In this document: piece by piece, positions 17,506 to 27,064 of the stretch
How the letters are laid out: each line of letters starts with the position of its first letter
How positions within the stretch are numbered: the stretch's first letter is position 1
Source: Stenotrophomonas rhizophila
Lineage (GTDB): Bacteria; Pseudomonadota; Gammaproteobacteria; Xanthomonadales; Xanthomonadaceae
DNA: 64,000 bases
Assembly: GCF_003651185.1 (NCBI RefSeq)
Contig: NZ_RCDC01000004.1
Span: 206,541-270,540, forward strand
Direction: 5' to 3'
The notes under the pieces: generated by a model
The model's database searches: none
The model's input: the letters and a program-made list of their open reading frames with translations, nothing else
Told to the model about the DNA's origin: nothing
Made by a program: the position numbers and the translations under genes

Positions 17506-19263
17506 TCAATCCGCGTCGACTGCCGGCAGCGCTGGCGCCGGTGCCGTGTTCGCCCGGCGCTGCTCCTCATGCGTGCGGAATGCCTGGTGGATGTGCTTGC
17601 GCAGCTCATCATCGTTCCACGGCTTGGTCAGGAACCGGTAGATCGCGCCACGGTTGATCGCGTCGGTCACGGTGTTGAGGTCGGTGTAGCCGGACAGCAC
17701 CAGGCGGATCGTATCCGGGTAGAGCATCTTCACCCGGCCCAGGAACTCGGTGCCGCTCATGTCGCTCATGCGCTGATCGGACAGGATCACCTGCACGTCG
17801 TTGATGGCCAGTAGATCAAAGGCATCGCGCACGTTGCCGGCAGCCAGGATGCGGTAACCGTCGCGGCGGAACAGGCGCACCAGCGAACGCAGCACGTTTT
17901 CTTCGTCGTCCAGCAGCAGCAGCGTGCGGTCAGGACGGGTTTCTGCGAAGGCCTCCGGACGCAGGTAACGGCGGCGCAGGGTCATGCCGGCGGCATCGGC
18001 CGACATCGGCTCACCGAACAGATAGCCCTGGAACACATCGCAGTCGTTGCGGCGCAGGAAGCCGAGCTGGGCCTGCGATTCCACGCCGTTGGCGATCACG
18101 GTCATGCCCAGCTGGTGGCCCATGGCTATGATCGCGCGGGCGATCGCGGCCTCGCGGTTGCCGGCCGGCGCGCTCTTGATGAAGCTGCGGTCGATCTTGA
18201 GCTTGTCCACCGGATACCGGACCAGCGCGCTGAGGCTGGAATCACCGGTGCCGAAGTTGTCCAGGCTCAGGCTGATGCCTTCGTTGCGCAGGTTGACCAG
18301 CGTCTCGTGGACGAAGTTGACGTTGTTGGTCAGCGCGCTTTCGTTGATCTCCAGCGTGAGCATGTGCGCCGGCACGCCGGCGGCCTGCAGCAGCGACATC
18401 ACCTCGGCGAAGAAGTTCGGGCGCAGCAGCTGCAGCGTGGACACGTTCACCGCGATGGTGAAATCGTCGAAGCCCTGGTCGCGCCACAGCTTGGCCTGTT
18501 TGAGCGCGCCTTCCAGCACCCAGGTGCCGATCTGCACGATGATGCCCAGGCGTTCGGCGGTGCGCATGAAGCGCTCCGGCACCAGCATGCCCAGCGTGGG
18601 CGATTGCCAGCGCAGCAGTGCTTCCATGCCGACCACGTGGCCGTCGCGGGCGCTGACCAGCGGCTGGTAACGCAGCTTGAGCTCGCCATTGGGGATCGCG
18701 TCGACAATCTGGCGCGCGATGATGCTCTCGCTGTGCGCGCTGGACGGCGTATCCACGGCGTGGATGCGCACCGCATTGCCGCCTTCGCGGGCGGCCTGGT
18801 ACAGCGCGTCTTCGGCGTGGTCGAGCAGGCGCGAGACACCGGTGGCGTGCTCCGGGCACAGGCTCACGCCCAGCTTGCCGGTCATGAACAGCGTGTACGG
18901 CAGCACCGACAGCGGCAGCTCCAGTTGCTGGCGGATTTCCTCGGCCAGGTCCTCGGGCAGTGGCATGTCGGCCGTACGCGGCACGGCCAGCAGGAATTCA
19001 TCGCTGCCGTGGCGCCACAGCTTGCCGCGCCCGCGCAGGTGGTGCTGCAGGCGCTGGGCGACCAGCACCAGCGCCTGGTCGCCGACCTCGGCGCTCATGT
19101 TCTCGTTGACCGAAGCGAAGTGGTCGATATCCACGTGCATCAGCATCAGCGGCGTGCCGCCGGAGGCGGCCTCGGTCACCATCGCCTGCAGTTCGGGGTT
19201 GCCGGCGCCCAGGCGGGGCGGGGCGTCCTCGATGCTGACCAGGGGCAGAGAAGGGTTCCACAT
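17506..19263 (-). CDS. Degenerate GGDEF-EAL protein with C-terminal receiver domain
   Basis: This 585-residue protein has a GGDEF-like domain (about 30-175, signature GSDEF at 86-90), an EAL domain (about 180-430) and a receiver domain (about 447-565). The receiver has DD at 452-453, acceptor D496 in ILSDQRM and K547 in FLTKPW. EAL residues E214, the NVS Asn and K in KLKIDR are kept. The second Asp of DDFGTG is Asn336 (DNFGTG) and the catalytic Glu of AEGVE is Asn392 (ANGVES). Those two positions are needed for c-di-GMP hydrolysis in studied EAL enzymes. It may be a c-di-GMP sensor or effector. It starts 4 bp after a histidine kinase stop. Confidence 0.9.
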   Translation of the reverse strand: MWNPSLPLVSIEDAPPRLGAGNPELQAMVTEAASGGTPLMLMHVDIDHFASVNENMSAEVGDQALVLVAQRLQHHLRGRGKLWRHGSDEFLLAVPRTADMPLPEDLAEEIRQQLELPLSVLPYTLFMTGKLGVSLCPEHATGVSRLLDHAEDALYQAAREGGNAVRIHAVDTPSSAHSESIIARQIVDAIPNGELKLRYQPLVSARDGHVVGMEALLRWQSPTLGMLVPERFMRTAERLGIIVQIGTWVLEGALKQAKLWRDQGFDDFTIAVNVSTLQLLRPNFFAEVMSLLQAAGVPAHMLTLEINESALTNNVNFVHETLVNLRNEGISLSLDNFGTGDSSLSALVRYPVDKLKIDRSFIKSAPAGNREAAIARAIIAMGHQLGMTVIANGVESQAQLGFLRRNDCDVFQGYLFGEPMSADAAGMTLRRRYLRPEAFAETRPDRTLLLLDDEENVLRSLVRLFRRDGYRILAAGNVRDAFDLLAINDVQVILSDQRMSDMSGTEFLGRVKMLYPDTIRLVLSGYTDLNTVTDAINRGAIYRFLTKPWNDDELRKHIHQAFRTHEEQRRANTAPAPALPAVDAD

Positions 19264-19267
19264 GAGC

Positions 19268-21373
19268 TCAGTGTTCCAGGGTGTCGTGAGCCGTCGCGCC
19301 GGTGGCGCGGTACGGCAGGTAAAGGTCGATCAGGGTACCGGCGCCGTGCGCCGATTCGATGCGCAATGTGCCACCCACGCTCTGCGCGCGCTCGCGCATC
19401 ACGATCAGTCCCAGCCCGCGCGGGCCGTCCGGGTCGAAGCCCTCGCCGTCGTCGCGCACCTGCAGGTGCAGGCCGTGGTCGTCCACATCGCGCAGGTGCA
19501 GGTTGACCTGGCTGGCGCGGGCATGGCGCAGCACGTTGGTCAGGCTTTCCTGTGCGATGCGGAAGCACGCCTGTTCGATGTCGCCGGCCGGGCGCCGGGG
19601 CAGGGACTGGATGTCCGGCAGCAGTTCGATCGCCGCCGAGCGGAACAGCACGCCGGCCTGCCAGCGCAGCGCCGCTTCCAGACCCAGCGCATCCAGCTGC
19701 GGGGGGCGCAGCAGGGTGGAAATGTCGCGCAGCTTGCCGACGGTCGCATCGGCCAGCTGGATGATCTGGGCCAGGTCTTCATCGCGGCGGGCGGCGTCCT
19801 GCTCGTCCTGGGCGGCGTAGGCAGACAGTTTCATCGCGGTGATCGCCTGGCCGATATCGTCGTGCAGATCGCGCGAGATCGCCCGGCGCTCGTCCTCCTG
19901 CAGCGAAAACAGCCGCCCGGCCATCGCCTGCAGCTCACGGTTGCTGGTTTCCAGCGCCTCGCGGATGCGCTCGGGCTCGCTGAGGTCGCGCACGATCAAC
20001 AGCTTGCAGTTGCGCCCGCCGTAGCGCACATCGCCAACGGCCAGGCCGGCCTGGAACGCCTGGCCGTTGAAGCGGCGCATGCCGATCACTTCGCCAGCCC
20101 CCGCGCTCTGCAGGGGCAACTGGGCGAACAACTGCGCCCGCACCCGGGGCAGGTCGTCGTCGGTGACGAGCGCGGCCAGCGGCTCGCCGAGCAGGGTGTT
20201 GTGGCCGTAGCCGAACTGGGTGGCCGCGCAGGCATTGGCGTACAGCACGTGCTCCTCGGACAGGATCACCACGCCATCAGGCAGTACCCGCACCAGCTCG
20301 CGGAACTGTTCTTCGCGCTCACGCAGCAGGCGGCGCGACTGCTCGCGTTCGGTGACGTCCTGCAGGGTGCCCAGCACGCGCGGGCGGCCGGCGTCGTCCT
20401 GGCCGCTCTCAGCGCGCAGGTGCACCATCAGGGCGCGCCCGTCCATCGCCAGCAGCGGCAGCAGCACATCGATCTGCACGGGCTCGCCGGAGCTCATTTC
20501 CTGCAACAGCTGTTCGCTGAGCGCCGCCGTGGCCGGATCGGCCGGCACCAGCAGCTCATCGAACCGGTGCCAGCGCCGGGCTTCGGGTGCGCGCCGCCCG
20601 AGCAGGCGATACACCTGATTGGCGTAGCGGCCCAGGCCGGTGGCCGGATCGATCTCCCATGCGCCGATGCGCGCCATCTCGTGCGCTTCTTCCACCCGGG
20701 CCAGCGCCTGGTCGCGGCGCAACAAAGCCTGGTCTTCGCGGGTGCGGTCGATCGCGATCAACAGACGCGCGCGGCGGCCGCCGTAATCGATGAAGTTGCT
20801 GCGCATTTCCATGCGCCGGGTGCTGCCGTCGCTCAGGCGCAGATCGGCGGTGATCACGCACAATTGCTCGGGATTGGCGCGGATGTGATCCAGCTTGGCC
20901 TCCAGCATGGCCTCGTGGCCGGGCGGCCACAGCGCGGTGATCAGCATCGCGGTGAAGGTCTCGCGGCTGAAGCCGAAGAAGCTGGCCGCGGCCGGGTTGA
21001 CGTCCAGGATGGCCAGCGACTCCAGATCGTAGACCAGGATCGGACCGGGATTGCCTTCGAACATCTGCCGGTGGCGCGTTTCCGAATTCTCCAGCCGCGC
21101 GTGGGTGTGCAGCACGTGCTGGGCCAGCGGGCGCAGCAGCAGATAGATCAGTGCCGCGCTGGCGACCACGAAGAACGTGCCCTTGAGGGTCTGCCACTGC
21201 GCGGCCGTCTGCAGATCCGAGGCCACCACCTTGACCGCCGCGTCGCTGCTCAGGATCCACACCATGGCCAGTACCAGGTAGGCCACGACCACACGCCAGC
21301 GGTCCCGGCGCAGATCGCGTGCCAGCGGGGTCTCGGCAGCGGGTTCGGAAGGGCCTGGCAGGTGGGTCGACAT
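19268..21373 (-). CDS. Membrane histidine kinase with PAS domains (NarX-type HisKA_3)
   Basis: This 701-residue kinase has two hydrophobic segments near the N-terminus (VVVAYLVLAMVWILSS and GTFFVVASAALIYLLL). About three PAS-like units follow, then a HisKA_3 phosphorylation region with the histidine in SRDLHDDIGQAITAMKL. The ATPase has an N-box near IAQESLTNVLRHARA and a G1 box DDGEGFDPDG. Such kinases usually pair with LuxR-type regulators, none of which is adjacent. Its only close partner is the receiver-bearing GGDEF-EAL protein downstream, 4 bp away. The start is the ATG at 21373. A TTG at 21391 would add 6 residues. Confidence 0.9.
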   Translation of the reverse strand: MSTHLPGPSEPAAETPLARDLRRDRWRVVVAYLVLAMVWILSSDAAVKVVASDLQTAAQWQTLKGTFFVVASAALIYLLLRPLAQHVLHTHARLENSETRHRQMFEGNPGPILVYDLESLAILDVNPAAASFFGFSRETFTAMLITALWPPGHEAMLEAKLDHIRANPEQLCVITADLRLSDGSTRRMEMRSNFIDYGGRRARLLIAIDRTREDQALLRRDQALARVEEAHEMARIGAWEIDPATGLGRYANQVYRLLGRRAPEARRWHRFDELLVPADPATAALSEQLLQEMSSGEPVQIDVLLPLLAMDGRALMVHLRAESGQDDAGRPRVLGTLQDVTEREQSRRLLREREEQFRELVRVLPDGVVILSEEHVLYANACAATQFGYGHNTLLGEPLAALVTDDDLPRVRAQLFAQLPLQSAGAGEVIGMRRFNGQAFQAGLAVGDVRYGGRNCKLLIVRDLSEPERIREALETSNRELQAMAGRLFSLQEDERRAISRDLHDDIGQAITAMKLSAYAAQDEQDAARRDEDLAQIIQLADATVGKLRDISTLLRPPQLDALGLEAALRWQAGVLFRSAAIELLPDIQSLPRRPAGDIEQACFRIAQESLTNVLRHARASQVNLHLRDVDDHGLHLQVRDDGEGFDPDGPRGLGLIVMRERAQSVGGTLRIESAHGAGTLIDLYLPYRATGATAHDTLEH

Positions 21374-21523
21374 GGGGCAGGGCGGGGCCAATCGGACAAG
21401 GCGAGTGTCATCTTACCTGCCCCGGGCGAGGATGCAGGACGCCAGGGAACTCAATAAACCGCAATCTCCGCCGTTAACGATTGCGTTCCCCGGTTGTCGG
21501 GTGCGTTATCGGAGTTACAGGGC

Positions 21524-24310
21524 GTGGACCAAGGGATTATCGCGAGTCTGCTGCAGCACCCATTGGCCTCGGCGCTGGTGATCCTCGACCGTGCCGGTCG
21601 CCCGATCGCTGCCAACCCGGCCGCGCGTGAGCATGGCCTGCCTGCAACGGTCGCCGCCTACGGGGAGGTGCTGGAAGACCTGCGCCTGCTCGCCGCAGAT
21701 GGCGGGCTGGTGCCCTGCCAGCTTCCCGGCGGGCCCGGTGGTCGTTTCGATGGCTGGATGCGCGCCGTGCACGATCCGGATGGGCACCTGCTGGCCTTCA
21801 CCCTGAGCGTGCCCGAGCCGGTCGCCGCCTACGCGGGCAGCCGCTGGGAGGTGGCCCTGGATCATGCCGGGCATGGGATGTGGGATTGGGATCTGCCCAG
21901 TGACAGCGTGCGCCGCTCTCGGCGCTGGGACGGCCAGCCCATCGAGGAGTCACACAGTCACGCCGAAGGTGTCAGCGCGCTGCTGGAGAACGTCCACCCG
22001 GACGATCAGCCAGCGGTGCGTGTGGCGATGGATGCCCACCTGCGCGGCGATAGCGAGGCCTATACCACCCAGTTCCGTGCCCGCCACCCCAACGGGGAGT
22101 GGCGCTGGGTGCTGGACCGCGGCCGCGTGGTCACCCGCACGGCCGACGGCCAGCCGCTGCGCATGGTCGGTACCCACACCGACATCCAGGCCCAGAAGCA
22201 GATGGAAGCCCAGCTGCGCGAGCAGCAGGTGCACCTGCGCGAAGCCCAGCGGATCGCCAGCATGGGCAGTTGGTCGTGGGATCCGGAGGCGCGCCAGTTC
22301 TGGTGGTCGCCCGAGTTCCGGGCGCTGCTGGAGACCGGTGACGCACCGCTGCACGGCCGCCGCCACTGGCTGCGTCAGCTGGAGCCGCACTCCCGCGGCC
22401 GGCTGCGTGGCGCCTGGCGCCGGATGTGGCGCGATGGCGCGGCCACCACGCTGGAGCTGGAGCTGATCCGTGACAACGGCGGCGCGCTGCACCTGCGCGT
22501 GTGGATGCAGCCGTTGATCGGGCCGGACGGGCGGATCCAGCGCCTGCTCGGCCAGGTCCAGAACATCACCGAACAACACCAGACCGATGCGCTGATCCGC
22601 TGGCGCACCGAGCTGCTCAACCGCGTCTCCGCGCTGGGCCGCATCGGCGGCTGCGAGATCGAGGTGGGCACCCGCCACATGCAGTGGACCGAGGAGTGCT
22701 ACCGCATCCACGGCCTGCGCAAAGAGCCGATCAGCCTGGACCAGGCGCTGAGCCTGTACACCCAGGACTCGCGCGACGCCTTCGAGGCCGCGCTGCTGCG
22801 GATCGCCGAAGGCGGGCTGCCCGAGCAGCTGGACCTGTGTTTCTACCGGCAGTCCGGGCTGCGCATCTGGGTGCAGGTGCTGATCGAACTGGACCGCCGC
22901 GACGGCCTGCCGACCCGCTTCGTGGTGCTGTTCCGTGACATCACCCGCGAGCGCGAAGCCAACGAGCGCATCGAGCTGCTGGCGCATTACGACCTGCTCA
23001 CCGGCCTGCCGAACCGGATGCTGCTGCGCGAGCAGACCGCCGACGCCATCGAGGTGGCGCGCGATCGTGGTAGCCCGCTGGCGATGCTGTTCATCGATCT
23101 GGATGGCTTCAAGACCATCAACGACACCTTCGGCCACGCCACCGGCGATGCGCTGCTCAAGGCGGCCGCCTCGCGCCTGCACCAGAGCCTGCGCAACAAC
23201 GACCTGTTCGGCCGTTTCAGCGGCGACGAGTTCATCGTGGTGCTGCGCGACCTGGCCGCCCCGGAAGATGCCGGGCATGTGGCACGCAAGCTGATCGCCT
23301 CGCTGGCCGAACCACTGCACCGCGGCGAGAGCACGCTGAAGGTCGGCGCCAGCGTCGGCATCGCGATGCTCGACGACAGCCGCCAGGATTTCGAATCGCT
23401 GCTGCGCGCTGCCGATGCGGCGATGTACGCGGCCAAGGAAGCCGGGCGCAACACGTACCAGTATTACAGCCAGGACGCGCTGGCCAAGATCCAGCGCAAG
23501 CTGGAGATCGAGCACGCGCTGCTTGGCGCGATCGAACGCGAAGAGTTCACCCTGGCCTACCAGCCCCTGATGCATGCCGAGAACGACCAGCCCCCGGCGA
23601 TCGAAGCGCTGCTGCGCTGGCATCGCCCCGGCATCGGCTACTGCAGCCCGGCCGAGTTCATCCCGATTGCCGAAAAGTGCGGCGAGATCGTCCGGATTGG
23701 CGACTGGGTGCTGGCCGAAGCCTGCCGCCAAGCCGCCGCGTGGGATGCTGCCGGCCTGGAGTTCGACCGCGTGGCGGTGAACGTTTCAGCCGTGCAGCTG
23801 CGCGACCGCGGCTTTGCCGAGCGCGTGATCGACATCTGCCACGCCCACGGCTGGCCGCCGCAGCGCCTCGAACTGGAGCTGACCGAGTCCGCCCTGATCC
23901 GTGACACCGAGGTGCTGCGTCATTGCTTCGATGTGCTGGAGCGCCACGGCGTGCCGCTGGCGGTCGACGATTTCGGCACCGGTTTCTCGAACCTGCATTA
24001 TCTCAACCGCTTCCCGGTCGGCCGCCTCAAGATCGACCGCAGCTTCGTGCAGGGCATGCTGCACGATGCCGGCACCGCCGAAGTCACCCAGGCGATCGTG
24101 CACCTGGGCCACGCGCTGGGCATGAAGGTCGTGGCCGAAGGCGTGGAGACCGAGCAGGAAGAGGCGATGCTGCGCCGCCAGGGCTGCGATGAGATTCAGG
24201 GCTACCTGTACTCGCGGCCGCTGGCGCCGCGTGATCTGGCGCTGTGGTTGAAGCTGGGCACCCAGACGCCGCCACGCGAGAGTTATGCGGCGGTGACGCA
24301 AAGCGTTTGA
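21524..24310 (+). CDS. PAS-PAS-GGDEF-EAL c-di-GMP turnover protein
   Basis: This 928-residue cytoplasmic protein has three or more PAS-like domains (about 1-480), GGDEF (about 490-650) and EAL (about 660-910). The GGDEF site reads SGDEF, a common variant, and the LTGLPNR and DLDGFKTIND motifs are intact. The EAL side keeps EALLRW, DDFGTG, AEGVET and QGYLYSRP, so phosphodiesterase activity is plausible. The start is the GTG at 21524, with GGAG about 9 nt upstream. An upstream TTG at 21494 is less likely. It is divergent from the membrane histidine kinase. Confidence 0.9.
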   Translation: MDQGIIASLLQHPLASALVILDRAGRPIAANPAAREHGLPATVAAYGEVLEDLRLLAADGGLVPCQLPGGPGGRFDGWMRAVHDPDGHLLAFTLSVPEPVAAYAGSRWEVALDHAGHGMWDWDLPSDSVRRSRRWDGQPIEESHSHAEGVSALLENVHPDDQPAVRVAMDAHLRGDSEAYTTQFRARHPNGEWRWVLDRGRVVTRTADGQPLRMVGTHTDIQAQKQMEAQLREQQVHLREAQRIASMGSWSWDPEARQFWWSPEFRALLETGDAPLHGRRHWLRQLEPHSRGRLRGAWRRMWRDGAATTLELELIRDNGGALHLRVWMQPLIGPDGRIQRLLGQVQNITEQHQTDALIRWRTELLNRVSALGRIGGCEIEVGTRHMQWTEECYRIHGLRKEPISLDQALSLYTQDSRDAFEAALLRIAEGGLPEQLDLCFYRQSGLRIWVQVLIELDRRDGLPTRFVVLFRDITREREANERIELLAHYDLLTGLPNRMLLREQTADAIEVARDRGSPLAMLFIDLDGFKTINDTFGHATGDALLKAAASRLHQSLRNNDLFGRFSGDEFIVVLRDLAAPEDAGHVARKLIASLAEPLHRGESTLKVGASVGIAMLDDSRQDFESLLRAADAAMYAAKEAGRNTYQYYSQDALAKIQRKLEIEHALLGAIEREEFTLAYQPLMHAENDQPPAIEALLRWHRPGIGYCSPAEFIPIAEKCGEIVRIGDWVLAEACRQAAAWDAAGLEFDRVAVNVSAVQLRDRGFAERVIDICHAHGWPPQRLELELTESALIRDTEVLRHCFDVLERHGVPLAVDDFGTGFSNLHYLNRFPVGRLKIDRSFVQGMLHDAGTAEVTQAIVHLGHALGMKVVAEGVETEQEEAMLRRQGCDEIQGYLYSRPLAPRDLALWLKLGTQTPPRESYAAVTQSV

Positions 24311-24340
24311 GGGCGGCCGACGTCGCCCTGTGCGGGGCTG

Positions 24341-24372
24341 CCCGCCTGACCTGACACGGTGCGTCAGGCGGG
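24341..24372 (+). terminator. Hairpin after the GGDEF-EAL gene
   Basis: The arms CCCGCCTGAC and GTCAGGCGGG are a perfect 10-bp match around a 12-nt loop. There is no T-run, so it may be a Rho-dependent end or an mRNA-stabilising structure. A shorter GGGCG/CGCCC pair lies just before it. Confidence 0.5.
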
Positions 24373-24706
24373 GGTGCCAACGGCGTCGCCAGCCTCACAT
24401 CCATTGAACGCGGCAAAGCGGTGGAGCGCCCACCTGCAATCGACCCTCCCCGCGGCGGGCCTTGCAGTCGATCCTCGCCACCAACGTGTCTCACAACGGG
24501 ATGGGCAGGCAGCAATAGCCGAGCGTACGTTTACGTTCGGCTGTGCAGCATTCGATCCGGTAGTAGTCGCGCATCGGCAGGCTCACGCCAGGCAAGGCGG
24601 GAGGATATCCATGTTGAATGCCTTTCGCGGATCCGCGACGGAGCAATTGTGCGCCGGCAACTGCGTCGATACAGGCGGATCGGGGGGCGTGGCGGATGCC
24701 GCGCCT
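24373..24706. other. Stretch without a convincing gene
   Basis: This stretch holds an imperfect direct repeat (CTGCAATCGACCCTC near 24432 and CTTGCAGTCGATCCTC near 24461). It also has an imperfect inverted repeat (GCCGAGCGTA and TACGTTCGGC, about 24518-24541). A good ribosome-binding site, GGGAGGA, stands before an ATG at 24611. The reading frame from that ATG runs antisense through the small ORF at 24707-25003 and its codon use looks poor, so it is not called as a gene. Confidence 0.4.
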
Positions 24707-25003
24707 TCAGCGCGCAGCAGCACCAAGATCATCACCGCTCAAGCCCAGATCCCAGGCCAGGCCGGCGAGGGCAGGGTCGATCGCGGGTGGCAGTGCGGCA
24801 AGGGCGGGCGAGGGTCGCTTGACCAGCTGCGCCAGCTCCTGCTGGGCAAGCTGCTCCAGCCGGGCGATCAGGGCGCGGCCCTGCAGTGGCGTTGCCGCAG
24901 CGGCAGGTGCGGCAGCGAGCGTGACGGCGTCACTGCCCGGCACCGCCGGCTCCAGCTCGGCGGGGACAACAGATGCAACGGACAGCATGGACGCGTTCAA
25001 CAT
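24707..25003 (-). CDS. Possible small Ala/Leu-rich protein
   Basis: Not recognised. The 98-residue frame from the ATG at 25003 has high third-position GC like its neighbours, an Ala/Pro-rich middle and a helix-forming segment (RALIARLEQLAQQELAQLVK). No signal peptide or domain is seen. The ribosome-binding site is weak. It starts 42 bp after the chemoreceptor terminator. It could be a real conserved small protein or a chance frame. Confidence 0.4.
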   Translation of the reverse strand: MLNASMLSVASVVPAELEPAVPGSDAVTLAAAPAAAATPLQGRALIARLEQLAQQELAQLVKRPSPALAALPPAIDPALAGLAWDLGLSGDDLGAAAR

Positions 25004-25044
25004 CAGGTAATCATCTGCAGCCAAGGCGGGTAGTGCAAGCACAA

Positions 25045-25071
25045 CGGCCCCGGGGTAAACCGGGGCCGAAG
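25045..25071 (-). terminator. Hairpin after the chemoreceptor gene
   Basis: The arms CGGCCCCGG and CCGGGGCCG surround a short loop, about 30 nt after the stop codon. The minus strand continues with TTGTGC, so the T-run is poor. Confidence 0.6.
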
Positions 25072-25102
25072 GGTGTGCCGGGAGGGGCACGGTACCGCTG
25101 GA

Positions 25103-26293
25103 TCAGAACAGCTCGACCGCGCCGGCCGCCATGCTCTGCTGGGCGACGGCCTTGTGCGGCGGGCGCTCCCACTCGGTGCGCATGTCGCGCAGGCGGGTGC
25201 CGGTGCGCTGCAGGGCGGTCACGACTTCTTCGTCGAACACGCCGCCACTGCGGTGCAGCAGTTCCTGCAGGGCCACCGCTTCGCGGTTGATCGCGGTCAG
25301 GCGATCCAGGTGGGTGTGCACGCCGCCCAGGGCCTGGGTGGCGATGTCCTCGAACTGCAGGGCACGCACGGCTTCGGCGACGCTGCTGTCGATGGCGCGG
25401 CCGCACTCGGAGATCTCGCGCATGCCGTCACCCAGCGAGGCGTTGATCTGGGCCACGTTGTCCAGCATCTGCGCCGCTTCATGGCGCGCTTCGCGGGAGC
25501 GGTCCATATCGCGCGAGGCCATGTGCGAGACGGTCTCGCGCACCTTGGCGATGGCGTCCTTGGAGCTGTGCGCCAGCTTGCGGATCTGCTCGTTGAAGGT
25601 GGTGGAGCGCTCGGACAGGTTGCGGACTTCATCGGCGACCACCGCGAAACCGCGGCCGGCTTCACCGGCACGCGCGGCCTCAATGGCAGCGTTCAGGGCC
25701 AGCAGGTTGGTCTGGTCGGCAATCGACTTGACGTCTTCCAGCAGCGCGAAGATGCCATCCAGGTGCTGCGCCATCTGGTCGATGTGCTGCACGGTGGTGC
25801 TGCTCTGGCCACTGACCTGCTCCAGCGCCTCGACCAGCTGCTCCATGCGGTGGCTGGCATGCTGGGCGAAACGGGCCACGTCGACGCCGGCGCCACCTTC
25901 GTCACCGGCGCGGTCGACGATGCGGGCCAGGGCCTGGCTCTGCTGGCGCGACTTGCGGTTCATGGCATCGAAGCTGCTGCCCAGGCCACCGACCGCATGA
26001 CGGATCAGATCGCGGGCACGTTCGACTTCGCCACGCGAGCCCTCGATTTCGTTGCCGACAAACGAGCGCAGCTCGGTCAGCAACTGGTCCTGCTCGCGCA
26101 GGATGCGGGCCTGCTCAGGCGAACGCTGGGTCTGGGCGCGGGCGCTCCACCAGGCAAACCCGAGCCAGCTGAGCGTCATCGTGCTCAGGATCGCCCAACG
26201 CAGGGCGGCTGGCCACTCGAAGCCGATGGCAAAGGGAAGCAGAAGGGTCAGGACCAGGGGGGCGGCCAGACGAATGAAGAGGCGTGAGTACAT
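25103..26293 (-). CDS. Methyl-accepting chemotaxis protein, short receptor
   Basis: This 396-residue chemoreceptor has two hydrophobic segments within the first 50 residues and almost no periplasmic domain. The signalling domain (about 130-330) has the hairpin-tip region [20 protein letters not shown] and [16 protein letters not shown]. The absence of a large sensor domain suggests it senses a cytoplasmic or membrane-derived signal. A sigma-28 promoter directly upstream places it in the flagellar regulon. The protein lacks the C-terminal pentapeptide tether and ends AAGAVELF. Confidence 0.92.
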   Translation of the reverse strand: MYSRLFIRLAAPLVLTLLLPFAIGFEWPAALRWAILSTMTLSWLGFAWWSARAQTQRSPEQARILREQDQLLTELRSFVGNEIEGSRGEVERARDLIRHAVGGLGSSFDAMNRKSRQQSQALARIVDRAGDEGGAGVDVARFAQHASHRMEQLVEALEQVSGQSSTTVQHIDQMAQHLDGIFALLEDVKSIADQTNLLALNAAIEAARAGEAGRGFAVVADEVRNLSERSTTFNEQIRKLAHSSKDAIAKVRETVSHMASRDMDRSREARHEAAQMLDNVAQINASLGDGMREISECGRAIDSSVAEAVRALQFEDIATQALGGVHTHLDRLTAINREAVALQELLHRSGGVFDEEVVTALQRTGTRLRDMRTEWERPPHKAVAQQSMAAGAVELF

Positions 26294-26322
26294 GGACGTT
26301 CTCGGGGAGGTGCACGGATGCT

Positions 26323-26349
26323 GTATCGGCCGTACCCCGGTTTGCTTTA
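26323..26349 (-). promoter_or_regulatory. Sigma-28 promoter of the chemoreceptor gene
   Basis: The minus strand reads TAAAGCAA, 11 nt, GCCGATAC, a strong match to the FliA consensus. The predicted leader is about 25 nt. Confidence 0.85.
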
Positions 26350-26412
26350 GCCGTCCTCATGATTTTTCCGCCCGTCGATAGCCACTTGCCTCGATCCAAG
26401 GGGCACAACGCT

Positions 26413-26437
26413 GGGCCGCCGATCCCGTCGGCGGCCC
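26413..26437 (-). terminator. Hairpin after hflD
   Basis: The arms GGGCCGCCGA and TCGGCGGCCC are a perfect 10-bp match with a 5-nt loop, starting 12 nt after the hflD stop. No T-run follows on the minus strand. Confidence 0.6.
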
Positions 26438-26449
26438 CTCCACGGCGGC

Positions 26450-27064
26450 TCAGCGGAGCTGGCGCGCGACCGCTTCGAGCATCGTTTTGCGGGAGAACAG
26501 GAAGTCCCAGTACTGGCCGCCGGTCTGGCGCCACAGCACCGCCGAGCGGACCGCCGCCAGCAGCAGGGCGCGGATCTCGGCGACCACGCCGGCCTGGCCG
26601 AGGTAGTGCGGATTGCCCTGGACCATCACGCGCGGCTTGAGGTTGCTGATGGTGTCTGCGTACAGGCCGCCCAGCGCGGCGAGCACATCCGGGTGGGCGC
26701 TGTCGCCGAGTTCGCTGGCCTGGGCCTGGGCGCGCTCGATGCCGGTGCTGACCTTGGCCACGATCTCGTGCTCGCGCACGAACCGCCGCTCCAGCTGCAG
26801 CACGGACAAGGCCAGGCGAGGCAGGTGCTCGTCCTGGCCCTGGCTGCTCAGGTAGTTGTGCAGCAGGCGCAGCCCGGGGGCGACATTGCTGGCACTGCCG
26901 TAGATCTCCTGCGGGCTGGCCGCGTCAATGCGGAACACGCTCTCCACCGCGGTGCGGACCACGGCGGCTTCGGAGTGGCCGGTTTCGGCGATGCGGCGGA
27001 CCTGCTGCAGGGCCTGGGCGATGCCGGCCAGAGCAAGAACGCGGTCGTCGACGGAAAAACTCAT
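26450..27064 (-). CDS. hflD: HflD family protein
   Basis: This 204-residue protein matches HflD, a peripheral membrane protein named for its effect on lambda lysogeny in E. coli. The helical N-terminal half contains [18 protein letters not shown] and the C-terminus contains [20 protein letters not shown]. The gene overlaps mnmA by 4 bp, and the nudJ-mnmA-hflD order is the same as in E. coli. Its cellular role outside phage biology is poorly defined. Confidence 0.93.
   Translation of the reverse strand: MSFSVDDRVLALAGIAQALQQVRRIAETGHSEAAVVRTAVESVFRIDAASPQEIYGSASNVAPGLRLLHNYLSSQGQDEHLPRLALSVLQLERRFVREHEIVAKVSTGIERAQAQASELGDSAHPDVLAALGGLYADTISNLKPRVMVQGNPHYLGQAGVVAEIRALLLAAVRSAVLWRQTGGQYWDFLFSRKTMLEAVARQLR

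Noticed and set aside
18677-21457. Plus-strand 926-codon frame antisense to the kinase and EAL genes
   Set aside because: It is a GC-rich shadow frame. Both real genes on the minus strand have full domain sets.
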